The notes under the pieces were generated by a model. That model saw only the letters and a program-made list of their open reading frames with translations. It made no database searches and had not been told where the DNA came from. Below are positions 1-11,400 of a DNA stretch of 64,000 nucleotides, in pieces (position 1 is the stretch's first letter; every line of letters begins with the position of its first letter). Source of the stretch: Turritopsis dohrnii (Eukaryota; Cnidaria; Hydrozoa; Anthoathecata; Oceaniidae); the NCBI GenBank assembly GCA_027922465.2, contig BQMF02000014.1, forward strand, positions 1,426,001 through 1,490,000, in the 5' to 3' direction. Position numbers and translations under genes: made by a program.

Positions 1-178
1 ATCATTTATTTATGACGAAATTGTTTATTAATGATGTCATTTCCAAGATGGTTGTACTCCATTCTTCAAGTTAGACTTTATATACACGTAAATTTGTCAA
101 AAGTTCCTTTCTTGGTTTTCTGATGATATTTTTGCGAATTCCAAAACATACTATGAAAAAATAAAGAAACGCTATGCG

Positions 179-1977
179 ATGATCTTAGAGGTTTTCATGC
201 AAATTCAACCCGAAGAAATTCTTGTTCCACCAGAGTTTGAGAGCATATGTCATTATATTTTGCAGTCATTCAGTATTGCACTTGAAGGATATATTGGTGC
301 TTCTCGAACTAGTACGAGCAGTTCGAGAGATGGATTTTGATTTACATACGGCAGCAGAGAGAGAAATAGTAAACGGTTTTGTTTTGAATTCATAGACGTC
401 AGCTACGCGAGATGCTTATCTTATCAGCATGTCTTTTTCAAGAAACATGAAACAGAAAATAATGCAGCAATCTTTCATTTAAAAACAAGAGGCATTGGAG
501 GTTCGGGTTTTTCTTCAATCCATGGTGATCTGATAACAATGATACTCGATCAAGTAGGCCTGCATCGGTCAGGCTTTGGCACTGACATTGAATAAGTAAG
601 CGATTGGCTGGAAACCATCAACGTTCATGCAAACTTAAAAGAGCCCATAAGAAAAAGTTAGATTTTCCACAGCTCATATAGAAAACACAGCAAAGTCAAA
701 AATGCATGATGACCATGTAAAAGCTTTGGTGATAAATTACAAGTATACAGTCACGATCTATTCAATGCAGTTACACAAGCTGTATGCACTCGAAGAGGGA
801 TTATTGATAAAGAAATGTTTCAAGGCACGCTGCTGATATTATTGGTGCAGTTTTTCTAAGTTTTGTGAGTGATAGATTCCAAAATGGTACAAATGGATTT
901 TTAAGTCCAATAAAAGTAATGCAAGCTTAAAACTGGATTAAAGAAAAAAGTGGTAGCCCCTTCTAAAATTCCCTCCATAAAAGATGCTCATCAAGCTTTT
1001 GGGGTGCTACAAGAGAAAAGAGGTGAAATTGAAGAAGCATTCCATTAAGTATTGCTAAACCAGATGAAAATCTTCGGCAAAGAAGAACATACATTGAAAT
1101 TTGATGATGTAATGCGATAAAATAAACATCACTGCCAAAAAGCAAGATGGTTGTATGGCAGTATGGATGCTCTACGACAGCTGAAATCTTAAGCTACTCT
1201 TCATCAATTCTTTGACGTATTAAAAGATACATATACATGTGGTTTGCTAGTATATGCATACTCCAAAATCAGGTCGACAAAGGAATGGTACATAAAACTA
1301 GACCATCACGATGTATCCATTGGTAATATCCCAAACCATTTTGGCCTCTTTATTTGTACCAGATTACCACATCTCCATTCTATGTGATGTGACACCACTT
1401 TATACTTATCAGGAGTTGGAAAAGTCAAAGTTTTAAAACATGGTCTTCTGTTAGAAGATTAATTGATTGTTTCTGATGATGGAAGAAAGAATGTTTCAAA
1501 ATTTGCGTAGTTAGGTTGCTATAGTGGATTATAACAATATAACAAGAGTCAGGTTATATAAGAGATGAATATCAAATCTTCATTAACCATCCCACCTGAT
1601 CTGAAGTCCTTAAAGCAAGCAAATTCAAAGATCAAATTTTTAACTTTACGAATGACTAAGATGCTCAAAGAAAAACTTTGAAAACCTTAGTTTCATGAAA
1701 TAGTGGGCGAAGAGGAAGAAAATGGCATGCTAGAATCCTATCAGTGATGTTTGCAGGTATACAACATAATAACAGCATTTTATCTTATTAAATATTTAGT
1801 ATTTTATTAATGCAGTTTTATCTTGTAGGGCCACATATATCCGAATTAAACGCCAATTTGAAGAAAAAGGAAAAACGAAAAGTAGAAGAACTGGATATGG
1901 AATTGAGGTATATTTTCTTTGGGGACAACGATGAAGATAACGAAGATGGCGAGAATGAAGAAAGTGATAGTGAATAG
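179..1977 (+). pseudogene. Decayed ORF of unknown family
   Basis: A plus-strand frame beginning at the ATG at 179 reads for long stretches as protein-like sequence but is broken by many stops (for example near 350, 590 and 650) and at least one frameshift near 830-850, where a neighbouring frame takes over. The end (about 1925-1977) is an acidic run of Asp/Glu before a TAG. I do not recognise the family. The mix of long open stretches and scattered stops suggests an old copy of a repetitive or retroposed gene. No terminal repeats or integrase/RT motifs were seen. Function cannot be assigned. Confidence 0.35.
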
Positions 1978-1979
1978 GA

Positions 1980-3900
1980 ACCATCGATATAATTGTAGTT
2001 AAAAAATCAAACAAAAATTTAAAATAGTTAAAAGTAGTAAATGACGTGATGAGTTAAGAATATATCAGTAATAGAAAATGAAGTCATTAAGGATTTGCAA
2101 AAAAATCACAAAAGACAGAAATGAAATTTTGACAAATTTAGATGTTCAAAAAGTCTAATTTAACAATTAAGTACAAATAACACAATGAATAAATAATGCA
2201 TTTATTATTAATTCATGAAACACCACCGAAATAATAGAAATGAAGTTCTGAGCACTTTAGAGGTATAACGATTCTATTTTAGGTAATTAAATGCCAAAGA
2301 GCTTCCATCTAAGAAAATGTTACGAAATGTTGTTGGTGTCATTTTTAAAATTTCATACCCTTACACCTTCTGAAATATTGATTATGAGCCCATAGTTTCT
2401 TGTTATGTTTTGTTCCCTCTAATATTCTCTATCAAATGGTGTAATTTGTTTCTGAGAAGTTTTTTTTCTCTTCTCTTGACTGAAAAATGCTGACATCAGC
2501 ATCACGTGATATCTTGGAATTTGAAACCTGTTCATACTTTTAGTCCGTTAAAACTGAAAAATTTCCGGTTACCCTATTTGCTAGTTTTTTTTACGTAAAC
2601 TTCTATGTTTATATCAAGTAGTTCCCTTGCATTTAGTTGAATTATTTTCTTTCGTCCAATTTCTCTCACAACAAGTTAAAGTTAGAGCAAAAAAAAATGC
2701 AGACAGGTTTAATTTAAAACATGTTATTGTTTAAGTAAGGCAATGAAATTAAGAAGAATAATCAACTCTATTACGCATTCTCTATAGACTTATTCCAAGT
2801 TAGCTCTAGTACGTTTTTAATTTAGTTCTATGAGAAATAAATGCGACGAGAAACAGAATGCAAAAGTAAATCATTTTTGAACAATGATTTTTAAATTCTA
2901 ACTTCATGGAAAATGCAAACCATTGGTGTGTGATTACATGAGACGGGCTGAATTATTTACTTCACATGAAAAACTCTCTCTCTGTTAGTCTTCTGATTGA
3001 ATAAACTCTGATCCTTTCAGCAATTTTAGTTCAATTTCATGCAAACTTTTTGGCAGCGTTTTTTCAGTCAATCCGAAAAGGATCTATTTTTGTTAACAAT
3101 GATTGAACACTATTTAAGAGAAGCTTAACCCATTGACTTCCATTGGCTTGTTTGCTTCTGTATCAGTCTATGAATTTTGACTTGAAGTTATTGACAAATA
3201 AACAAGTAAGAATGCTTGATTTTAATCTAACACATACCTCTTTGGCGAGCCACAGTATAATCTGTTGCTACAAGAAAAGATAGTAAATTTGTAAAAGCTG
3301 TGTCCAGGGAAAGAACGTGATTACACGATTCATCTGTATTGTTTACTTCAAGTATACAATTTTACAGACCGGCAAGACGGCAAGATGGGACATACATACA
3401 TAATGCGGACCGGCAGATCGAGATATATATGTTACAACATTCATCTATAATCTAACATGAAAAGGTGCCACATTATAACGGAAACATCAGGAATGACAAT
3501 AAAAATCTTATAACTTTCATAATTGTAATTTAATGAAATTATTGACGATTGCAACAATCAACGGCATTGCATGTGTCCGCAACATTAAAACACTAGATAT
3601 TAAGAACTTCGCATAAATTAGGTAAGAGACACAAAGGCTGTTAATAATGGATACCGTTCACGTGGTCGGTTGCAGGTTCAAAATTGTAAAAATACATAGT
3701 TACAACAAAGAATGTCTAATGCTGTCTAATGCAATTGAAATAAATTAAAAAATATAAATAGGGGCAAAAGGTTTCATTATATAAAATATCATCAGAAGCT
3801 TCATTATTGGGAAGTGACTCTGCTGATGAGCACTTGTTAGCGCTGGTTAAATATACAGTAAGAAAGAAAACATAACATCTCTCTGTTCTTTCCAAAAATG
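1980..3900. other. Intergenic AT-rich stretch, no gene seen
   Basis: About 1.9 kb without a supportable coding region. It lies between the decayed ORF and the 3' end of the toxin-like gene. Only simple AT-rich sequence and short unrelated ORFs are present. No inverted repeats or splice-compatible exons were recognised. Confidence 0.5.
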
Positions 3901-3919
3901 AAGCTACTAGTGATATTAT

Positions 3920-6694
3920 TTACAATGAATTGAATTGAGCTGCAGATAAAGTGAAGATAAACTCTTTTCCAACGTAAACTAAACAAATATGATTACCAGG
4001 ATCTTCCTTTGTACCGCAAATAATCACGTGATCACTAGCATCTGCATCTGTATTTTCATATGTCAAGTTTAACAAACGATGGTTCAAATTGATTGGTAAC
4101 GCATGTGAGAGAGGACCAAATAGCACCAAATTTGCGTTGTGTTCTGATCTCCGGTCTCTGTCACCATTTCCTAAAACCACAGTTTTTGTAACTTTCACTC
4201 CAAGCGGCACAAAAAGACTTCCATCTTGCGCGGGAAAGTGTGCAGGAGTATTGTTCTAAAAGAATAATCGACGGATGTTTTACCAAGTATAGCGCCACTA
4301 TTAATTAAATTCATTTTCCAATCATTGCACCACTGACATGATGACATGACCACAAAAATATATTCGTGCATTGAGAAATGAAGTACAATCTGCGAATATA
4401 TGGATCCCCCCCAAACCCAATAACAGTAAATAAAAACAAATTGCAATTATTACATAGAACGCAACACACGCTCCCTGCAAATGGGTCTCATAACAACCAA
4501 TTACTGGCGGCTGATAAAAGCCAGGATAATATGGAAATGTCTTTTTCAATAACTTCAGATACAGTATAACTAATCGATTGTTTTGAGGTTTATCAAATAA
4601 ACAATGTACGGCATATCGACGTTCTGGAAAATTGAGAGGATCAAGAAGAAATCTTAAGAACTCATGATCATCTTCCAATTGCTTCTTCATCAAAAACATC
4701 ATATTATCTGTTGTTCCACTTAGTTCATTATTATTGCTGAGAACAGCAGCGACATCCATCAATAACAGCTGTCTCTGAATAGCCAAACTGCAGTACAACC
4801 GAATGAACGTTCCACATCTTTTTGCGTATGTATCCTTATCATCATCATTGTCAGGTTTTTCACAGTATTTATCAATCACCTCTTGCAACATACCAAATGC
4901 TATTAACTCTTTGAATGCATGGTCATATAACTCCAGGCCTTCTCCTGTAGTCAGCACTCCCCCATCTTCAATTTGTCTCCTAAATTCTGCAACCGAAGCT
5001 GATACTGTTTTGTACAATGCCTTCACACCAGCCAGATGAATTTTCAATTCATTTAGGCTTGCTCCTTCAATTGCCTTTTCAACAATTCTGAAATTCAGAA
5101 TTAAAAACAATGAAATTACAAGATAGCTGAATAAAATTTCATTCATTACTACTTTATCCCGCCTGTTAGAATTAATGTAGATAGCATTCTAAAAAAAGAC
5201 GGGACATCTTCTACTGCGTTATTGTCATAAGTGCGTTTACGATGTGTTTGTTTTTTTATTGATTATTCTGAGGCATTTGGGTAAATATTCTTTCGATCCC
5301 CCTTAGTTTAACCACTTTCATTCAAGTTGTGTCCCCAATAAAATTTTGCTCGCAAAGCCACAAAAACTAACTAATCACTTACACCTTATTCTAAAAGTTG
5401 TTCTATTTTCATGCTCTCACTTATAAGTGCTGTCATCTATCGTCGAATAATAAAGAAGATATAAAAGATGGGATTTCATGAGAAGGATACCACGTAATCT
5501 CTTCACCGAAAAGTAGAAAGGATTTATCATTTTTGTTCAATCTGCATTTTCTGCTGTGATATCCTGTTTTGAAGGCAGAGGCAATCGGACGGCGCAACAT
5601 TTTCTGTCTAGGGAGACTTGGCTTCAGAATTCTCGAAAGAGGAGGCATATCTCTTTTTAAAAAGTTTAAGAACAGGAATTTCAAAAGTGGCCAAAACATA
5701 CGACACTTAATGTGATTTATAATTTTTCATGGTTACATTCAAACTGATTTCATTTACACTTTTTTTATAAGCAACAAGCTAATAAGCAACACTATTAATT
5801 TTTTCCAAAAACCTAAGTAACAGTACTACCATGATCTTAAATAAATTAGCAACATGAAGTTTTAAAATGATGCAACACTAACATAGCTACAGCACATTTA
5901 TGTTGTTACATAAGGTTGCAATACTAAAACAAATCAAAAACAATTCAAAAGTTATGGATTGCATGAGTTGACAATGATTAATTTTTGTTCTGAAACAAGG
6001 AGATCATTTCTGATAAGTAGCACATATGTAGGCACAAACAGTAAGAAACTTTTCAAGTCATATGATGACATACTTTTTAAAGTTAGGATCCTCTTTTTTC
6101 TTTGTAGAATCGACCGTTCCGCTGAAGAATGAAAAAATTGTCGAAACCAAGGGCAAAACCGTTGTAATGATAGTACTCACTAATCCACCAACAGGTCCAG
6201 CCAAGCCTATTAATGATGCTGCTATCTCTAATCCACCTAAATTAGAGAAATACAATCAACAGTAATAAAATGTTTCTCAAATATCTGTGGAGCCATAGTC
6301 TAGGGATATAGAGAACGCCAAGAGTGCTTATGAGCACAATCCATAAAGTAAAGCTCGTACCAGTGACAGCAGCCAGAACATCGTCATTTTGAATGCCTTC
6401 TACCATTTTACTCGAACCACTAACAACAGACGTTACCAAATCAGCTGCTGTCTTTTGCTTTTCCTCATTGAGGTTCTTTCCTACGTATTCATTGATCGTT
6501 TCGAGTCTGGTTTTGATTTTTTCATCTGCCTCAATCTTATCAATCATCTCTGGCCGATACCCTGCTTCACGCATTTGGTCAAGAGGTTCGGTCACTTTTT
6601 TGCCGATTTCAGTGGACAAGTTAGTAATTGTTCCATCAGCATCAACCCTTTTCATCAACAGTGATAACAAAACAAACCAAAATCGAAGAATCAT
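3920..6694 (-). CDS. Secreted toxin-like protein, jellyfish toxin (JFT) family candidate
   Basis: Four minus-strand exons join with matching phases: 6694-6361 (donor GTACGA), 6236-6074 (acceptor TTTAG, donor GTATGT), 5087-4454 (acceptor TTTCAG, donor GTAATA) and 4255-3920 (acceptor TTTTAG, stop TAA). They give about 488 residues. Seen: a hydrophobic N-terminal signal peptide of about 18 residues, then a charged helical region, then a long Gly/Ile/Leu hydrophobic segment with an AGPVGG motif around residues 112-150, then an alpha-helical region with Cys pairs, and a more beta-like C-terminus. Known of the family: medusozoan pore-forming toxins (CaTX/CrTX/CfTX type) are secreted proteins of roughly 450 residues with N-terminal amphipathic helices, one predicted membrane-inserting segment with a G-G-P-x-G-like core, and a beta-rich C-terminal part. 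Order and length fit, so I infer a member or relative. No stop or frameshift is seen in the joined exons. The 1-kb intron 2 holds only a small non-matching ORF. Alternatives are another secreted pore-forming protein, or a non-toxic paralogue. The exon chain is fairly secure and the family call is moderate. Confidence 0.5.
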
Positions 6695-6699
6695 GTTTT

Positions 6700-7890
6700 T
6701 TTTCTGACGACGTCAGATAAATAGACTTCCTCCAGTGAATGAATTTTCAGCAGCACAAAGTTGCAAAATGGTAAAAATACGTTTAATGTTTCTGTTGCGA
6801 CTTTCCTTTATTTGAATATATATTTTTTGCATATAATGTTTAAGTAAAATGTACTCATCCACGGCACTTGTTTATTTCAATTCCTTTTTATTGTCAGATG
6901 TCTATGTATGTTTATTCACATGATCATTAACCGTGAAATGAAGAATGTCTGGCAAAAATCGATGAGCATTCAGTTTTATTTGTTAGCCAGTCTGCCGAGA
7001 TTTTTATAAAAACTAATTTTATCGACTGTCTGTTGAAACGATTACTTGTGATTCAGAATAAACATTTAAAATACGTACATATCTGCCGTCAACTAGGTTC
7101 CTTTTAAAGTAAGAAATATGGAAGGATAAGAGCAAAGTAAACAAATAAGAAAAATTTGCGTAAAGAAAAGAGTTCATTGGTCCACTGATTACATATGTAA
7201 AGGTGCACAAAATTTGGCACCCACATAACTAAAACTAAAACAGCATACATCGGTTAGACCTTCTGTTTATAGCACCAGTAAAACAATGGTCTGGAAAATC
7301 TGCTCCTCAACGACTGATTCGCAGCTTAAAGTTGAAGCCTCAACATGAGGTGAATGAAGATAGTGCTGCCGCTATTATAAGTCTGTTAAAACTGCAGGAG
7401 AAATGCTTTGCCAATTTTTTCTAAAAAAAACGTAATGGAAAAAGTTGGTTCTAATTTTGTTTTTTACCCTGACACTATCCTGCAGAAAATACAACTTTAT
7501 CTGTATGATTTATGGATAACAAAAATCAAGCATATGTATATCAAAGACTTTATGCATGATGCTGAGATGATTACAAATACTTATCAGACAAGAGTGAAAA
7601 TTTCTTTTTAGGGTAATGCTCTGTCTCGTTGGACTTTGTGGAACTCGATTTTATCTGCAAATGTAGTTGCCACACGAATGCTTTCGGAAGTTTACCTAAA
7701 GTGAGTGAGGAGCATCACCAAGATCTGTGAGTGAGAGAATTTCATTCTTCAAAGTTAGTTCGAGTGAGATGATATACCAACATAGCTTACCGATATTCAA
7801 AAGTCACCATTTGTTAAGACAAATGAGAATTTTTCCTTTCGTATTACCAGAAGTGCAAGAATCGTTATGAAGCTATATACAATTATCTTT
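6700..7890. other. Region between toxin-like gene and LRRC43, no gene assembled
   Basis: This contains the probable upstream region of the minus-strand toxin-like gene and short ORFs without recognisable domains (for example a plus-strand 67-codon ORF at 7408-7611). No exon chain or repeat boundaries could be supported. Confidence 0.4.
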
Positions 7891-7895
7891 GTACA

Positions 7896-7995
7896 TCTAT
7901 GGTGTAGTGGTTAGTACCTTTGAGTGCGACCACTGCGAACCGTGTTCGAGTCCAGTCACGTCGTATCTCAATGCACCACTCCGATGCGCTTTAAA
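7896..7995 (+). repeat. tRNA-derived SINE, 5' fragment
   Basis: About 100 bp matching the head of the full-length SINE at 10291-10585 (there reversed). It contains an RNA polymerase III A-box-like TGGTGTAGTGG and a B-box-like GTGTTCGAGTCC about 35 bp further on. The copy stops after GATGCGCTTTAAA, so the middle and tail are missing. Confidence 0.75.
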
Positions 7996-8035
7996 TAATA
8001 TATATAAAATTAGAATTCATATAGCGTTATGAGGT

Positions 8036-8142
8036 CTCGCAGACTATGACGCATAGACTAAACTGCCATTTTGGCCGGAAGAGGAGCAAGTGTAGTCCAA
8101 GAGTGTTTTAATACGGTATTCGCTATCGCTGCTACCGTAATT
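8036..8142 (-). repeat. Interspersed repeat, copy 1 of 2
   Basis: The reverse complement matches 29991-30123 over about 110 bp, with the shared core ATTACGGTAGCAGCGATAGC followed by GAATACCGTATTAAAACAC and a CCGGCCNAAATGGCA segment. The two copies are about 80% alike and in opposite orientations, so this is a dispersed repeat. No coding capacity is seen and the family is not recognised. Confidence 0.7.
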
Positions 8143-8493
8143 AGACTTTTTGACGGATTGCCTTCTACAAAGGTAGCAACCAGCTAACGCTTGTTTTAAT
8201 AAATGCAGTTCTGATAGCATTTTTATTAAATAAGGGACCTGCAAAGGAGATTCTAGAGCGTTTAACCGCCCGCTATGATGGTACAAACACTGTCACTAGA
8301 CCACCAATTGTTTTAGAATGGCTTTTGAAGATCAACCTTTTCGGGGAACTAGAATAAACCACAGGTACAAAGTACCAAAATATTTATTTTTTATGTCATG
8401 ATCGGTACAGACAATTTCTGGTTAAGTAATTTACAACTGTCTCAATTTTTTAAACACAAATCGTTCGTAGATAACAAACTGTTAGTAACAGAT

Positions 8494-11400
8494 TTATTGA
8501 AGTAGGAAATAATCAGCCGCTTCTCGCGTTGATTTCCACCGCAATACCTCCATGTGAAACTGAAGTGAAGGGTATTTTGGTTCCGACACAACTTCACTGA
8601 CATCCGGAACCTCTTCCACTTCTTGTTTCGGTTTCGTTTTACTGCGGCCACCGTCTATAACGTTGATGTATCGACACAAATTCAGTGAAGATCAAGAAAC
8701 TCCCAATCTTTCAGAATGATCCGAAAATCTTTCCAATCTCAACTCAACTCAAGCAGTTTGTCTTTTCTTTTCGTTTAGTACATAGTCATACACTGCTGGT
8801 CAAATTACATCTTACACTTAGACAATGTCAGTACAAAAGTCTCTTTTTTGATCAAGCATTTGATTTTTTTTTTTTTTTTTTTTTTTTTTTGATTTGTATT
8901 TTTTCCAAGAGACGATGGTAGTTTCAATAGCTACCAATAACTAAACCATTATACTTAATCATAGTACGATTTCTTTTGGCCAGCAGTGTATTACCGTTAC
9001 TTAATTTCGTAATACTCTCTTACTTAACTTAAAAAAGGGACCCAAAAAATCAGTTCCACCAATTTGATCCGGTGTACTGTTAAGAGAATATGGTTAAAAA
9101 TTACCTCTGGATTTCTTATTCGCTTCAGTCGTATCTTTTTTTGGAATATTTTCAACAGGAGCATTTGACTGAGTCAAAGGCACCACATCAACAATTATGT
9201 TTTCGAAAGTGCACATACAATCCACAGCTCCAACATCTAAAAAGGAGTAACCGTTTTTCAGTTCGTAAAGATCGCTGAGTAAAGCATTGGCACCTGAAAG
9301 ATCTTTCTGTCTGAAACAAAAAGCCATTAAATTAACTATACTAACTTAGTTCATAAAATACCACACACACAACACTAATTAAAGTGTTCTGTTTCAAAAT
9401 TCAACCACATTAAACTGGAATATTCAAGAGAACTTAAAAAGCACTTTTTCGGCATTTTAGTAAACAATGACTGGATGAGCAAAGGAGCAATTGGTGAGAA
9501 TTTCAAAAAAATTGTTCATAAAAAGAAAAGAATTATATTGGAAAACGAATGGAATACCATACCATATAGTAGGCTTTCTATATCGACGTCATGAGATGCG
9601 ATGACCTTTGACGAACGAGACCATTCGAACAGTTCAGTGTCTTTTTTAAGAGCAGGTTTTCCTTTGGGTTTACCGTCCTGAAGGAGTTGAAATTTGTAAT
9701 CAGAATAAAACCAGGACCCGATAATGAGTTTATGCCATATACAGAGGCGGGTCTTGGGGAAGCCAAAAGAGGTTGCATAGTATACGAGTACAGTATAAGA
9801 AAATTCCTTTTCAATCTTAATTTGCTGACTATGTCATTAGCACGTATTACCTTTTCTATGTTAAAAAGCTCAACTCTCCTCAATAAATTCTGAAAATATT
9901 GAAATCAAATTAAGAAACCTTAACAGCCGACGTTTTCGCGCCACCTTTTCCATTAGACTTCGTTTTTTCTTTCGTTGTACTTGCCGATGCTGAAAATAAT
10001 AATGAAAGATATTTGTCGAATCAATACATCAACAACAGCAACAAAAAGAACAAAAACGGAATTTTCTCAGTGTAAATAATGGACCAAAAGTCACTGTGAC
10101 GAAGAGTGTTTTAATTGAAATGGTGTGTATAATTTGAGAGGCCTCTTATAGAAATATAACCCTTCACAGTGATTTTACAACAAATTTGCACACTTAGGTA
10201 TTTGCCAAAATATTGATGTTTAAACTGAAACTTGGTAATTGTGCATTGTTCAAGTATTCCATGCAGGTTAGGAATGGTTTTACACAGTTAAAGTAAGTAA
10301 GTAAGTAAGTAACGGGAGTTTTTAGTCCTTGGGCTTCCATCCGTAATGGTTGGTTCTTCCGCCCGCCGACTTGCAACTATTAGTTGACTTACCGCCAGAG
10401 ATACGTATAGCATTGCTCCAACTTGCCCGAAGGCCAGTGTGCAGTCAGTCGATGGCTCCTAATGGGCTGATACGCTGCTTTTAAAGCGCATCGGAGTGGT
10501 GTATTGAGATGCGACATGACTGGACTCGAACACGGGTCGCAGCGGTCGCACTCAAAGGTACAAACCACTACACCATCGCTGCACAAAAGATCACAGAAAT
10601 TGAATTACTTGTATTAGAAACATCTTTCCCCTCTGCTTCGATTGGTTTCGGTTCAGTGCTGACTAGTATTTTATTCTCGACAAGTCGCAATACAACCTTC
10701 CTTTTACAATATCCATGAAACATTTTCAAATTATCAGAAGTAGCTGATTTTCTGCAGCAAATCACTGGCTCTTCATTACCATTCCACGATATTTCGTTGG
10801 ATTTTACAACACATTCACCTTAATAAACAAAACGTATTTAGCTACTTTACACAGTTATTTTTGTAATGGTACAGCAGAATCGAAATCAACCACAATAAGT
10901 AACTTTATGGTACCAATGTTTCGTATTAAATCAAAATGGGTTACTCTGGCTTGAAAGTAATCAAAGAAATTCTGCAAAGTCCTTTAAAGAGGTTGGGTGA
11001 GTGTTCGTGGGAAGCAAACTTTCAAAGTACTCACGACCCTCAGGGACACAACGTCAAGCTTGTTGCTACCAAGGCGTACTAACATAGTAATGGGACTTAT
11101 AGTACTCATACTGATTCTCTACTTGCGATGCAAAAATGTATATGAATACAAAACACTAGAAACAGTCTCTCTCAACATTTGTAAACAGGAAATTTGCGGA
11201 AGAATAGTAACCTTTGCTGTCAATATGTGTCTTGCTATCACCATTTCCAGTATTGGCGATATTGTTATCTATAAAAGACAAAAATCTGAATATTATTATT
11301 AAAAGAAAAAGTTTATATCTTCTACATCTTTGAGTTGGATAGAAATGCTCTTTAATGAAAATTAACTTGATTGCAATTTCGGTGAATGGTGATGTTATAC

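Noticed and set aside
5433..5699. 88-codon minus-strand ORF as an extra exon of the toxin-like gene
   Set aside because: Exons 2 and 3 already join in phase around it, and it lacks matching splice borders and any family resemblance.
7896..7970. Possible functional tRNA gene (A and B boxes present)
   Set aside because: No complete cloverleaf follows, the B box is imperfect, and the same head is linked to a SINE body and tail at 10291-10585.
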